DNA of 64,000 nt from CALJFL01 sp963669435 (GCA_963669435.1 OY770025.1:1550001-1614000), one strand, 5' to 3'; numbered from the stretch's first letter, positions 15,462 through 25,301 are shown. Notes: generated by a model not told the origin, from the letters alone. Program-made: numbers and translations.

Positions 15462-16844
15462 ATGACCGAACAAGTCGTACACAAAAAAACGCTCCGCCAA
15501 CGCGACATGGTGCTGTTCACCGTCTCGGCGATCCTGCTGCTGGACACGCTCACCGCAGCGGCCTCGGTAGGCGCGCCCAGTATTGTCTGGTGGCTGCTGC
15601 TGGGGTTTATATTCTTTGTGCCCTTCGCGCTGATCTGTGCCGAGATGGGCTGCGCCTACCCCGAGCAGGGGGGTATTTACGCCTGGATTCGCGACGGTTA
15701 CGGCGGGCGCTGGGCCTCGCGAGCAACCTGGTGCTATTGGGTAAATACCGCGGTGTGGATTCCGGCGATCTTCCTGCTCTTTGCCGGGGTGTTCAAACAA
15801 ATGTTTTTCCCGGAGATGGGGCTCGGCGGTCAGATCACTATTGGCGTGGCGTTGACCTGGCTTGCAGTGGGTGTAAACGTGATCGCACTGGACGTGGGCA
15901 AATGGATTCCCAACCTGGGTGCGTTGCTCAAAATTATTATCTTTATTGCCATCATCATCGGCGCCTTCAGTTACATCCAGGATCACGGCATGGCCAACCC
16001 GTTGACCCTGGAGACGTTGAAACCGGATTTTGGCAGCAGTCTGCAATACATCCCGGCGATCATCTACGGCATGCTCGGTTTCGAGTTGGTCAGCGCGGGA
16101 AGTGACGAGATGAAGGACCCCGCCCGCGACGTACCCAAATCGATATTTATCTCCGGCGTCATCATCCTGGTGCTCTATGTGCTCGGTACATTCGCGGTCT
16201 TGGCGGCGATTCCCGCAGGCGACATCAACCTGGTGGAGGGTCTGGTTGACACACTGAAACTGTTCTTTGGCGGCAGTGCACTGGGCAATGGCTTTGTGCT
16301 GGCGCTGGGTATTGGCGCGCTGTACACCTTCTTCTCCAACGGCGTGACCTGGGGTCTGGGCTGTAACCGGGCCGCTGCGGAGGCGGCATTGGAAGGCGAG
16401 TTACCGAAGATATTTGCCATGGAAAGCAAGATCGGCACACCCGTTGGTGCCGCACTGCTGATGGGCCTGGTTAGCACGGTGGTGCTGATTCTTTATGGCT
16501 TTCTGTCCGGCTCCAACGAGGAGTTGTTCTGGTCACTGTTTGCCTTTAGCGCGGTGATCTTCCTGCTGCCCTACCAGGGCATGCTGCTCACCTTTATGAA
16601 AATGCGCCGGGTCGACCCGGACCACCCTCGCCCCTTTGCGGTGCCGGGTGGGCCATCGATGGCGAAAGTCTGCGCATGGCTGTGTATGACGATTCTCGGC
16701 CTGTCCATTGTGCTGTTTATGTATACGCCCGGGGAAGGGCCGGAGTGGGAAGTGATCATCGGGGTGATCGTCACACTGATTATTGGAGAAGTGGTGATCA
16801 GGTTCTCAGAAAATCACCGGGCACCGTCCGCGCAACACAACTAG
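15462..16844 (+). CDS. APC-family amino acid/polyamine permease
   Basis: This 460-residue inner-membrane protein has about twelve transmembrane helices and the APC-superfamily signature near helix 1 (LFTVSAILLLDTLTAAASVG) and helix 6 (GFELVSAGSDEMKDPARDVP). Adjacent to puuA, spuC and agmatinase, it probably imports a polyamine or related amine, as PuuP does, but substrate assignment is inference. ATG 15462 is chosen because the upstream in-frame start at 15441 is TTG. The gene ends by overlapping the convergent lipoprotein gene by a few bases. Confidence 0.8.
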   Translation: MTEQVVHKKTLRQRDMVLFTVSAILLLDTLTAAASVGAPSIVWWLLLGFIFFVPFALICAEMGCAYPEQGGIYAWIRDGYGGRWASRATWCYWVNTAVWIPAIFLLFAGVFKQMFFPEMGLGGQITIGVALTWLAVGVNVIALDVGKWIPNLGALLKIIIFIAIIIGAFSYIQDHGMANPLTLETLKPDFGSSLQYIPAIIYGMLGFELVSAGSDEMKDPARDVPKSIFISGVIILVLYVLGTFAVLAAIPAGDINLVEGLVDTLKLFFGGSALGNGFVLALGIGALYTFFSNGVTWGLGCNRAAAEAALEGELPKIFAMESKIGTPVGAALLMGLVSTVVLILYGFLSGSNEELFWSLFAFSAVIFLLPYQGMLLTFMKMRRVDPDHPRPFAVPGGPSMAKVCAWLCMTILGLSIVLFMYTPGEGPEWEVIIGVIVTLIIGEVVIRFSENHRAPSAQHN

Positions 16845-17392
16845 GGCAAGGAAGTTCCCGCCAGCGGAAAGTAATCATAGCGCTGGGCACCGACGCTGGC
16901 TTCCAGTAGCAGCCCCCCCTTGACCTGCACGAACATAGCGACATCCGGGTGGTATGACGGCGTCGCTGCCTTGCCACCTACCACGTGCGCGGCATTGGCC
17001 TGGCCGGTGAATTCAAAGGTACCCTTCTTGAAGTTGCGCAGGGCCTTGTCGGTGCGAAAGAACAGAATGCTCCTGTAGGTTTGCACGCCCAGGTCAGCCC
17101 CGGCAAAAAACTCCAGCAACATCACTTTGCCGGTAGCCTCTGCCGACTCTATCAACCAGCCGGTGCCATAGGCGCCACCGAAGCCGGTTCCGGCGCGCCA
17201 GCTGCCGGGAAATACGGCGTAGGCGACCGCTTCATCGAAGAAGGTTTGCAATTCGGCCTGCTCACGAAAAGCAGACTCAGCCGCTTCCACGCCTAGCCGG
17301 TCGGCATCGGCATAACGCACCGGCTCCCAGACCACACAGGATACGCACAGTAACAGCCACACGCAGATCAGCAGACGGGCAAGGCAGCTCAT
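16841..17392 (-). CDS. Ysc84/SYLF-domain secreted protein
   Basis: This 183-residue protein has an N-terminal hydrophobic signal (about residues 5-22) ending near a cysteine; the lipobox is imperfect, so either a lipoprotein or a cleaved signal peptide is possible. The remainder matches the Ysc84 actin-binding-like (SYLF, DUF500) domain: DEAVAYAVFPG, GTGFGGAYGTGWL, LEFFAGADLGVQ and KGGLLLEASVGAQRY. Bacterial members are periplasmic or outer-membrane associated with unknown function. ATG 17392 overlaps the TGA of the upstream MipA-like gene by 4 nt, so the two form a translationally coupled pair. Confidence 0.85.
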   Translation of the reverse strand: MSCLARLLICVWLLLCVSCVVWEPVRYADADRLGVEAAESAFREQAELQTFFDEAVAYAVFPGSWRAGTGFGGAYGTGWLIESAEATGKVMLLEFFAGADLGVQTYRSILFFRTDKALRNFKKGTFEFTGQANAAHVVGGKAATPSYHPDVAMFVQVKGGLLLEASVGAQRYDYFPLAGTSLP

Positions 17393-18867
17393 CGCGTACA
17401 CTCCAGGTGGCCTGTGAGCACATCGGAACCGCCAGACACGTTACCCAGAATATCCACCTGCCCGAAAATGCCTGAGCGGTGTACCAGCGTCAGCCCGGCA
17501 TAGCAGTTTTGCCACCAACCCCGCCCCTTGAAAACGTTGCGCAGCGGGAAATCGATTTGCGCCTCGAGGTAATTCAGAAAGTGTGAGGTGTTGCCGTCAC
17601 GCTTGGCCTGCTTTTTCTGCTCGACTATCGGTACCTTGTCGGCATAGGAGAAACCGTAGCCGAATCCGTAACGAAACACCTCGCGGGAGGTCCAGGGCGA
17701 GTAGCCGGTACCCATGACCATGACGTAGGGGTTGATCTCAAAGAAATCCTCCTGCTCGTTGTCTTCAAACCGCCGATTAATCGAGACCTTGCCCCAGAAG
17801 TCCGCCCGGGTATTGTCCAACAGCAGTTTACCCACGGTAAATCCAGCCAGGTGCGTGTCGACATCATCGCTGCTCCGGATGTAACCGCGATGCACCTTGT
17901 GAAAAGTCTCCTCCGCGGTGTAACCGTAATTCACCCGCCAACTCCACTCGCCGCCGCGCTCGGGAGCCCGGCGCGACGCGGCCTCTTCGTCATAGACACT
18001 GCCAAACCCGTAAGCCAGGCCCACCATGGCAGAATGAATCCAGTCCTCGTCTACCAGCGGACTATCCCGGGTTTCATCAGGCAAGCTGTCGACGGAGAAA
18101 TTGGCAAACAGCCGCATGCGTTTAGACCAGCGGTAGGAGGCGTTGAACCCCATGCGCCACAATTCACCCGAGCCCGGCTCATACTCGGGCAGGTCGTCGC
18201 GCGCTTCTTCCGCGCTGACGCCGTAGTAATAGTCGAGCAGATCGGCGTTCTGGTACACATAGCTGGCAAAGGGCGAAAACGTCCACTTGCCACTATCCCA
18301 AGCGTAACGGTAGGTCAGGTCCACCTCCTGGCCATTGTGACGATCCAGGGTGTCGGTAACCCAGGACAGAGACGCCTCACCCCAGTCTCCACTCAAACGC
18401 CCTTCCAGTCCCCCGTCCAGGGATTGTTCACGATCTTCCACGGTTCGAAAATAATCGCTCTTGTCCGCTTCCAGCCGGTCAAATCGATAATCCAGGACTG
18501 CGTCCAGGGTGAAGTTGCCACCATTGAATAAATGAATACCCGCCGAGCTGCCGCGGGCAAACAGCACCTTGCCCTCATAAAAATAGAACGGCATCAAATC
18601 GTATTCATTGTCGTTGACGATGCTGCCGATATCCTGGATACCGCGATAGGGGCTGTCACCCCAGCGCCACCCCATACCCAGGCCGACCGTGCCCTGCTGA
18701 ATGCCCTGGGTGTGAATCTCGGTGACCGGGTTGCCACCCTGAGCCAGCGCGGCGAACGTTACTACCACCACGCAAGCTAGTGTTTGCAGATGCACCTTTA
18801 AACTGATGGATGCTTTAACAGCGTCAACAAATAGTCGCCGCTGGGCAATTGAAACAGGCAATCCCAT
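17389..18867 (-). CDS. Outer-membrane beta-barrel protein, MipA/OmpV-like
   Basis: This 492-residue protein has a hydrophobic segment at about residues 24-43, read as a signal sequence after a long basic N-terminus. It continues with alternating amphipathic strands rich in Y, W, F and D/G turns: GLGMGWRWGDSPYRG, FDRLEADKSDYF, GEWSWRVNYGYT and FRYGFGYGFSYADKVP. GLGMG followed by a DSPYRG segment is typical of MltA-interacting protein/OmpV relatives. At 492 residues it is clearly longer than standard MipA. It is the first gene of a two-gene unit with the Ysc84-like protein. Confidence 0.65.
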   Translation of the reverse strand: MGLPVSIAQRRLFVDAVKASISLKVHLQTLACVVVVTFAALAQGGNPVTEIHTQGIQQGTVGLGMGWRWGDSPYRGIQDIGSIVNDNEYDLMPFYFYEGKVLFARGSSAGIHLFNGGNFTLDAVLDYRFDRLEADKSDYFRTVEDREQSLDGGLEGRLSGDWGEASLSWVTDTLDRHNGQEVDLTYRYAWDSGKWTFSPFASYVYQNADLLDYYYGVSAEEARDDLPEYEPGSGELWRMGFNASYRWSKRMRLFANFSVDSLPDETRDSPLVDEDWIHSAMVGLAYGFGSVYDEEAASRRAPERGGEWSWRVNYGYTAEETFHKVHRGYIRSSDDVDTHLAGFTVGKLLLDNTRADFWGKVSINRRFEDNEQEDFFEINPYVMVMGTGYSPWTSREVFRYGFGYGFSYADKVPIVEQKKQAKRDGNTSHFLNYLEAQIDFPLRNVFKGRGWWQNCYAGLTLVHRSGIFGQVDILGNVSGGSDVLTGHLECTR

Positions 18868-19115
18868 GAATACATCTTATCGATGAATATTGCGCAATAA
18901 CACACGCATACACATCCCCGTGGCAATTCATGCAAGCGCGACAAGAATCCGCCCCAGGCTCTGAATGTAAGATCACGGTCTGGGATCAGCGACTGAGCGA
19001 AAGTTGGCCGACCGAGTCCAATTGATCTAGGCTTAAACGAACACTCGGCTCAGGCAAAACGAGCCTGAGGTTACTAAAAGCGAAGTCACCACTGATACTG
19101 ACGGCGGGTAAGCGC

Positions 19116-20624
19116 ATGTTGAAAACACCGACCAGTGAGCAGATCACCGAATATGCTAAAGAGCTCGGCCTGTCTGCCTCGGGAGAAGCTATCTCCCTTT
19201 ATCGCGACCTTGTCGAGGGCTCGATTGCCGGTAATGCGGTGCTGGACGAATACCCCGATGAAGAGGTCCAGCCAGGGGCGGCCGACAGAACCTGGGTACG
19301 TCCAGGGCCAACAGAAAACCCGTTCAATGCATGGTACGTTAAAACTGACATTAGCGTTTCCGCAAACGGCCCTCTGGCCGGCCGTTCAGTCGCAATAAAG
19401 GACAACGTGTTGCTGGCCGGGGTTCCACTAATGGACGGCAGCAAAATTCTTGACGGCTATGAACCGCCACAGGACGCTACCATCGTAACCCGCATGCTGG
19501 ACGCGGGGGCCACCATCACGGGCAAGTCCGTCTGCGAAGCCTTCTGCTTCTCTGGCGGCAGCCACACCAGCGATTCTGGCCCGGTACAGAATCCGCATCA
19601 CCCCGCCCACTCGGCGGGAGGTTCTTCATCCGGTAGCGCAGCACTAGTTGCGGGAGGTGAGGTCGATCTGGCCATCGGTTGTGATCAGGGAGGATCAATT
19701 CGTATTCCCGCCAGCTTTTGTGGTATTTACGGCATGAAACCGACCCACGGACTGGTACCGTACACAGGCATCCTGGGTATGGGCCCAGTCATCGATCATG
19801 TCGGGCCAATGACAGCCAATGTCGCTGATAACGCCCTCCTTTTGGAAGTCATTGCAGGAAGCGACGGACTGGACAGCCGCCAGTACAACCCTCCGACAGC
19901 ACCTTATACCGAGGCAATGACACAGGGTATTGCAGGACTTCGAATCGGTGTGGTGACGGAGGGTTTCGGCCTCGAAACTTCAGAAGCAGACGTAGATGCA
20001 GTGGTGCGCAACGCAGCTGTGCTACTCGGGCAGATGGGCGCGACGGTTCAGGAGGTGTCCATACCGATGCACAGCCAGGGCGCGGCGATATCCTTTGCGG
20101 TGATACAACAAACCATCGATGCGATGTTTCACCACGACGGCTGCCTGCTCAATCGTCTTGATCCCGCTGCAGTGAGTTTTCTTAATGCCCAGCACGCATG
20201 GCGGGAACGCGCAGACGATCTCCCAGAGACCATCAAGGTTATGCTGCTCGCCGCCGCTTTTCTGCGACAACAACACGGCTATCACTATGTCGCCAAGGGA
20301 ACAAACCTGGTAAGAAAGCTGCGGGCGGAATACGACCGGGCACTGCAGGATGTGGATCTACTACTGATGCCGACTACACCCATGAAAGCCTCCCGTCTTC
20401 CGGAGGCCGACGTCGATCCGGTCACCAGCATCGGCCTGGCTTTCTCGCCACTAGCCAACACCATGCCGTTTGACAACACCCATCACCCCGCCATGTCGGT
20501 ACCCTGTGGTATGAGCGACGGTCTCCCCGTCGGCATGATGCTGGTTGGACGACACTTCGAAGAGTCCACGCTCTACCGTGCTGCACACACCTTTGAAAGC
20601 CAGGCGGACTGGCGTAGTTTGTAG
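19116..20624 (+). CDS. Amidase (amidase signature family)
   Basis: This 502-residue protein has the Ser-cisSer-Lys triad of amidase-signature enzymes: K95 in VAIKDNV, the glycine/serine-rich HSAGGSSSGSAALVAGG segment (cis-serine about S171) and the nucleophile S194 in DQGGSIRIPAS. The N-terminal extension and the PLMDGSKIL segment resemble nitrile-associated and aliphatic amide amidases (AmdA type) rather than GatA. It would hydrolyse a carboxamide to carboxylate and ammonia. It stands alone with an ABM protein downstream, 27 kb from the nitrilase operon. Confidence 0.85.
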   Translation: MLKTPTSEQITEYAKELGLSASGEAISLYRDLVEGSIAGNAVLDEYPDEEVQPGAADRTWVRPGPTENPFNAWYVKTDISVSANGPLAGRSVAIKDNVLLAGVPLMDGSKILDGYEPPQDATIVTRMLDAGATITGKSVCEAFCFSGGSHTSDSGPVQNPHHPAHSAGGSSSGSAALVAGGEVDLAIGCDQGGSIRIPASFCGIYGMKPTHGLVPYTGILGMGPVIDHVGPMTANVADNALLLEVIAGSDGLDSRQYNPPTAPYTEAMTQGIAGLRIGVVTEGFGLETSEADVDAVVRNAAVLLGQMGATVQEVSIPMHSQGAAISFAVIQQTIDAMFHHDGCLLNRLDPAAVSFLNAQHAWRERADDLPETIKVMLLAAAFLRQQHGYHYVAKGTNLVRKLRAEYDRALQDVDLLLMPTTPMKASRLPEADVDPVTSIGLAFSPLANTMPFDNTHHPAMSVPCGMSDGLPVGMMLVGRHFEESTLYRAAHTFESQADWRSL

Positions 20625-20665
20625 CGTATCAGGTACACCCCGCCGAGGCGGTATTCGAGGTCCAT

Positions 20666-20956
20666 ATGTTCGCAGTCATCTTCACCGCCACAATGAGCCA
20701 GGTTGACCAGGACTACCTCGATACCGCAAACCAAATGCGGGAACTGGCCTTCGAGAAATACGGCTGCAAGGGCTTCACCTCGGTTAGCGAGGGCGATCAG
20801 GAAGTCGCAATCTCCTACTGGGAGTCACAAGAACAGATTCAGGCCTGGAAACAGGACCCCAGTCACCAGGCCGCCCAGGCCATGGGCCGAGAGCATTGGT
20901 ACTCGTCCTACAAGGTGGAAGTGGTTGAGGTGCTGCGCGAGTACGCGCAACCCTGA
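20666..20956 (+). CDS. ABM-domain protein (antibiotic biosynthesis monooxygenase-like)
   Basis: This 96-residue protein fits the ABM fold: FAVIFTATM first strand, a helix with DTANQMRELAFEKYGCKGFTSVSEGD, the ISYWESQEQIQAWKQDPSHQAA helix and a final YKVEVVEV strand. Its SYWES-IQAWKQ-H segment resembles heme-degrading and hydrocarbon-modifying ABM proteins, but nothing fixes a substrate. It starts 41 nt after the amidase stop codon and is probably co-transcribed with it. Confidence 0.8.
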   Translation: MFAVIFTATMSQVDQDYLDTANQMRELAFEKYGCKGFTSVSEGDQEVAISYWESQEQIQAWKQDPSHQAAQAMGREHWYSSYKVEVVEVLREYAQP

Positions 20957-20986
20957 CCCCGTCCTGGCCAGAGTCGGGGGAAACCC

Positions 20987-22552
20987 TTAACCCAGGCTAT
21001 CTTCCGCCACGAAGTATTTCGGGTCTTCAATCACATTGACCTCCACCAGGCTACCGGCCTTGGTCAACAGCTTGCGGCACTCCGCGCTGAGATGCACCAG
21101 GTGCAGGGTCTTGCCCGCGTTGAGGAATCGTTCCGCCAGGGTGTCGATCGCTTCCAGGCCCGAGTGGTCACACACACGCGAATCGGCGAAGTCCACCACC
21201 ACATCCTGGTTGGCTTCGGCCGGATCGAACTGCTCCAGAAAGTGGATGACCGAACCAAAGAACAGCGGGCCAGAAACACCGTAAACGGTGGACCCTTTGT
21301 GATCTTCACGCGCCTCGACACGGATATGCATGGCGTGATCCCAGGCAAACACCAGCGCCGACACGATAACGCCTACCACCACGGCAACCGCCAGGTCAGT
21401 GGCCACGGTAACTGCCGATACCAACACCAACACCAGGGCATCGCTGCGCGGCACTTTGCGTATCACCCTGAACGAACTCCATTCGAAGGTGCCGATGACC
21501 ACGATAAACATCACCCCGATCAGCGCCGCCAGGGGTATCTGCTCAATCAGGCTGGAGGCGACCAGGATAAACAACAGCAGGAACAGCGCCGCCGAGATAC
21601 CCGACAACCGCCCTCGCCCGCCGGAGTTCACGTTGATCATGCTCTGGCCGATCATGGCGCAGCCACCCATACCACCGAACATGCCGGTAACGGTATTGGC
21701 CACACCCTGGCCCACACATTCCTTGTTGCCGCGACCGCGGGTCTCGGTGATCTCATCCACCAGGCGCAGGGTCAGCAGGGATTCAATCAAGCCAATGGCC
21801 GCCAGGATCACCGCGTAGGGGAAAATGATGGTCAGTGTTTCCCAGTTCAGCGGTACCTGCGGGAAATGGAAGCTGGGCAGGCCGCCCTTGATGGAAGCCA
21901 CGTCACCCACCACACGGGTATCCAGGTCCAGGCCGATCACCAGCAGGGTGACCACACCAATGGCCGCCAGCGATGAGGGTATGGCCCGCGTGAACTTCGG
22001 GAGATAGTGGATAATCGCCATGGTCAGCGCGACCAGGCCGAGCAGCATGTAGAGCTGCGAACCTTCCAGCCAGGCAACATCGACAATGCTTCCTTGCATA
22101 AAGGTGCCCTGCAGCCATCCTGGCTCACCGGGTGTGCCGAACTGACTCAGCTGAGCAAGAAAAATCACGATCGCCAGGCCATTAACGAAACCCAGCATCA
22201 CCGGGTGCGGCACCATGCGAATGAATTTGCCCAACCGCAGGGCGCCGGCACTGATCTGTAATATACCCATCAGCACGACCGTGGCGAACAGGTATTCAAC
22301 GCCGTGATCCGCCACCAGGGCGACCATGACTACCGCCAGGGCACCTGTCGCCCCGGAGATCATGCCCGGACGACCGCCGATAACCGCGGTGATCAAACCG
22401 ACCATAAAGGCCGCGTACAGACCAACCAGAGGCTCCACGCCGGCAACAAACGCAAAGGCCACCGCTTCAGGCACCAGCGCAAGTGCCACGGTAAGGCCGG
22501 ACAACACATCATTTTTAACCGTCGCCGCTTTGCTCGGCTTTATTTCAAACAT
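20987..22552 (-). CDS. SulP-family anion transporter with STAS domain
   Basis: This protein of about 521 residues has some eleven hydrophobic segments beginning DVLSGLTVALALVPEAVAFAFVAGV, the SulP signature, then a GGRPGMISGATGALAVVM motif and a C-terminal STAS domain (VVVDFADSRVCDHSGLEAIDTL). SulP proteins carry sulfate, bicarbonate or dicarboxylates; marine members are often bicarbonate/sodium symporters. ATG 22552 is selected because the family sequence begins there; an upstream ATG at 22600 would add an unlikely extension. It is convergent with the ABM gene. Confidence 0.9.
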   Translation of the reverse strand: MFEIKPSKAATVKNDVLSGLTVALALVPEAVAFAFVAGVEPLVGLYAAFMVGLITAVIGGRPGMISGATGALAVVMVALVADHGVEYLFATVVLMGILQISAGALRLGKFIRMVPHPVMLGFVNGLAIVIFLAQLSQFGTPGEPGWLQGTFMQGSIVDVAWLEGSQLYMLLGLVALTMAIIHYLPKFTRAIPSSLAAIGVVTLLVIGLDLDTRVVGDVASIKGGLPSFHFPQVPLNWETLTIIFPYAVILAAIGLIESLLTLRLVDEITETRGRGNKECVGQGVANTVTGMFGGMGGCAMIGQSMINVNSGGRGRLSGISAALFLLLFILVASSLIEQIPLAALIGVMFIVVIGTFEWSSFRVIRKVPRSDALVLVLVSAVTVATDLAVAVVVGVIVSALVFAWDHAMHIRVEAREDHKGSTVYGVSGPLFFGSVIHFLEQFDPAEANQDVVVDFADSRVCDHSGLEAIDTLAERFLNAGKTLHLVHLSAECRKLLTKAGSLVEVNVIEDPKYFVAEDSLG

Positions 22553-22775
22553 TAACAGTCTCTCTCGGGTAACAGGGTCTGCCGGTGCACCAGGATGCAC
22601 GGCGGGTCACGATTTCCAGTCGACGGGTAATGTTTTTATGCGACGAGGGGAAGGGCTGCGCATTTTAGACCAGCGCACGCTGCGCCACAATTAGCGCAGC
22701 ACGGGCGTTTGTGTGTTTATTACCACCACATTCCAGGCCGAATCAGGCCCGATTCGCCCAGGAATAACCAAAAAG

Positions 22776-24380
22776 CTAATCGGCCAGGTATTCGTCCAGT
22801 CGCGCCTGAGCCTGCTCACCAAAGAGGATAGCGCAGGCCTCTCGCAGACCCGGCGCATCCGCCAGCGTTTCCTTGCGCACCACCAGGTCAATCTTGGAAC
22901 GCCGGCGCATAAAGTCTTCCAGCTTCACGATCATTTCTCGCCGCGCCGCCAGTTCGATTTCACAGCGGGTGTATTCGGCGTTCTCGATTAACAGTTCCGC
23001 CTGACTTTCATCTTCTCGTATACGTTCCAGCAAACCAAACGCGGTTTCCCCATAGCGCCGCCAGAAGCGTTCCGACAAGGGTTCGGGTGAACTCGGATCG
23101 GTCATGTCATCCAGTTTCATCAGCCGCGCCTGCAGCATAAACTCGGTGTGCAGGCTCCTGCCGGGTTCCCCGTACCAGCGATTATCCGGCTCGGGGACAA
23201 TAACACCCAGGTCCTCCACGAGTTGGGCAACCTCATTTCCCACATTCAGACAATCGGTAAGCTTACCGCCGAAGATACTCAGGTGATGTTTCGGCGCATC
23301 GACCTCAATCACATGCTTTCGTGACAGCTGTACCCAGTCGGCCACCCCAGTGCTACCCGCCACCGCCAGCGGGCGCACGCCGACGCGCTCGGCAATAATG
23401 TCCTCCCGGGTCAGTGGCTTTTCCAGGTCCAACAGGGCATTGCAGTTGCTCAGCACAAAGTCCCGGTCCTCGTCGGTAACGCCCACCTCGGGATGTTCCA
23501 CCTGCGTGTCAGTGGTACCGATACAGGTCTTGGGCCCCATGGGAATCAGGAAGAACAGGCGCCCGTCGCTGGCAAAGAAGGTGAGCACCCGTTTGTTGTC
23601 AGTGATCTGGTCAACGATCAGGTGTATGCCCTTGGAAAACAGGTGGTGGTATTCGGTGGTGATCCCGGTCTGCTGGTTGAAGTGGTCGGCATAGGGGCCG
23701 CAGGCGTTGAGTAGGATGCGCGAACGAATGCCGAAGGTTTCCCCGCTGACGGTGTCACGGGCTTGCGTCATCCAGTGGCTGCCCTCGAACGTCGAATCGA
23801 CGGACTCGACATAGTTCGCTGCTATGCACCCGAAGTTCAGGCTTTTACGGATGAAGTTGAAGACAAAGCGCGCATCATTGTCGTACAGGTAACAGTCGGA
23901 GTACTCCAGCCCACCTGCAGCATTAGTGGTGTTCACCTCCGGTTCGTTGCTCTCGATGGTGGCGGCACTGAGGTACCGGGGCGGTCGAGTAACACAGCGC
24001 CCCATCAGCCAGTACAGCACGCTGCCCAGGAATACGAAGAAAGACCAGAACCGAAAGCCCTTCTGGATGGTGGTGAAGAAGCGGATCTCCTTCACCGTGG
24101 AGGGATAGGCCCGCATCAGTTCATTGCGTGACTTACACAGCTTGTTGACCAGCAGGTACTCGTGACTTTCCAGGTACTTGATGCCACCCCAGGCCAGGTT
24201 TGAGGAATTCGAACTGACACCGGACGCGAAGTCCTCGCGATCAATCAGCGCTACTTTTACGCCACGGCCCGCCAGCGCCGCCGCACTGACCGCTCCATTG
24301 ATGCCACCCCCGACAATCAGGACATCAAATTCCTGGTCCTTGAGTTTGTCCAGGTTGCTACTGCGCAGACTCACCGTCAT
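22776..24380 (-). CDS. FAD-dependent glycerol-3-phosphate dehydrogenase-like oxidoreductase
   Basis: This 534-residue protein has an N-terminal FAD-binding Rossmann fold (DVLIVGGGINGAVSAAALAGRG, IDREDFASGVSSNSSNLAWGG) followed by the DAO superfamily core, with YSDCYLYDNDARFVF, GTTDTQVEHPEVGVTDEDRDF and a C-terminal helical domain of GlpD enzymes. It would oxidise glycerol-3-phosphate, or a related substrate, to quinones at the membrane; FAD contacts are clear but the substrate is assigned by family only. The ATG at 24380 lies inside the 3' end of the LysR gene, so the two overlap by 23 nt and are coupled. Confidence 0.8.
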   Translation of the reverse strand: MTVSLRSSNLDKLKDQEFDVLIVGGGINGAVSAAALAGRGVKVALIDREDFASGVSSNSSNLAWGGIKYLESHEYLLVNKLCKSRNELMRAYPSTVKEIRFFTTIQKGFRFWSFFVFLGSVLYWLMGRCVTRPPRYLSAATIESNEPEVNTTNAAGGLEYSDCYLYDNDARFVFNFIRKSLNFGCIAANYVESVDSTFEGSHWMTQARDTVSGETFGIRSRILLNACGPYADHFNQQTGITTEYHHLFSKGIHLIVDQITDNKRVLTFFASDGRLFFLIPMGPKTCIGTTDTQVEHPEVGVTDEDRDFVLSNCNALLDLEKPLTREDIIAERVGVRPLAVAGSTGVADWVQLSRKHVIEVDAPKHHLSIFGGKLTDCLNVGNEVAQLVEDLGVIVPEPDNRWYGEPGRSLHTEFMLQARLMKLDDMTDPSSPEPLSERFWRRYGETAFGLLERIREDESQAELLIENAEYTRCEIELAARREMIVKLEDFMRRRSKIDLVVRKETLADAPGLREACAILFGEQAQARLDEYLAD

Positions 24381-25284
24381 AAAGCTTATCCATCTCCGGC
24401 ATTTGCCATTTCTGTTGGCACAACGCGATAAAATCCGTGGCGCTCTTGCTGAGTGTTTTGCCCGCCCGGTAATACAGCCCCACCTGCTTGTCGATGCGCC
24501 CAAAGGACACATCATCCATGATGGTGAAATCCCGACACTGTGGGTGTTCACGCAACATACGGCCGTCGATAAAAGTCACTCCCATACCCTCGGCCACCAT
24601 ATGCACGCGCAGGGAGAGGCTGCTGACTTCCCACACCGTGCTGAACTGGTCGCGCAGGCGCTGGATTGAGGGTCGCATATCCGGGTTGTCCAGCGCCGAG
24701 GCTATCAGCGGTGTTTGCTTCAGCACTCGCGCTTCCCCTGCCATCATCTGCTGGTAGCGCGGATGCCTGGGACTGACCACAAGGTGGCGGGAATCACTGT
24801 AAAGCGGCACGGTGGCAAAGGCCAGCATGTGTTTCTGGAATGGACCCAGCCCCAGCTCCGCGTGACCTGACAACACCGCGTAGATAATACTGCGACTGGG
24901 CATTTCAGCCACCTTCATCCGCGTACCCGGGTTGCTGTTGCAATAGGCCGTGATCAGCTCAGGCGCGTAGAAGCGATTAATAGAGGCACTGAGTGCCAGG
25001 TTCAGTGTCTCCAGGCTGCCCTTGCGCAACTGGGCAATGTCTTCGAGCGTCTGCTCCTCGTCCCGCAAGACTTCCACAGCATGGTCGAATAGCCGGCGCC
25101 CGGCGTCGGTGAGCTTGAGTTCCTTACCCCGCACCAGCAGGGGCGTCTCCAGTTTGCTCTCCAGGCCGGACACCGCCTGGCTGACGGCCGATTGACTGAG
25201 ATGCAGGGCCTCTGCAGCCCGCTTAAAGGCCCCCTCCTCGATCACGGCGCGAAACGCCCGCAGTTCACTGTTTTCAAATCTCAT
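24358..25284 (-). CDS. LysR-family transcriptional regulator
   Basis: This 308-residue protein has the LysR N-terminal helix-turn-helix (ELRAFRAVIEEGAFKRAAEALHLSQSAVSQAVSGLE, residues 6-41) and an inducer-binding domain. It is transcribed with the GlpD-like gene, which starts inside its end, and is divergent from a citrate synthase homologue. The 100-bp spacer contains a palindrome suited to a LysR operator, so both neighbours are probable targets. ATG 25284 is chosen because it gives the standard LysR start. Confidence 0.9.
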   Translation of the reverse strand: MRFENSELRAFRAVIEEGAFKRAAEALHLSQSAVSQAVSGLESKLETPLLVRGKELKLTDAGRRLFDHAVEVLRDEEQTLEDIAQLRKGSLETLNLALSASINRFYAPELITAYCNSNPGTRMKVAEMPSRSIIYAVLSGHAELGLGPFQKHMLAFATVPLYSDSRHLVVSPRHPRYQQMMAGEARVLKQTPLIASALDNPDMRPSIQRLRDQFSTVWEVSSLSLRVHMVAEGMGVTFIDGRMLREHPQCRDFTIMDDVSFGRIDKQVGLYYRAGKTLSKSATDFIALCQQKWQMPEMDKLYDGESAQ

Positions 25285-25301
25285 ATAAGTTCTACTGAAT
25301 T

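Noticed and set aside
20957..20980. Hairpin between the ABM gene and the SulP gene
   Set aside because: CCCCG and CGGGG arms pair, but internal mismatches and no T run on either strand make it weak as a terminator.
24381..24551. 57-residue N-terminal extension of the GlpD-like protein
   Set aside because: It lies antiparallel in frame to the LysR coding sequence and has no family similarity; ATG 24380 gives the expected FAD-fold start.
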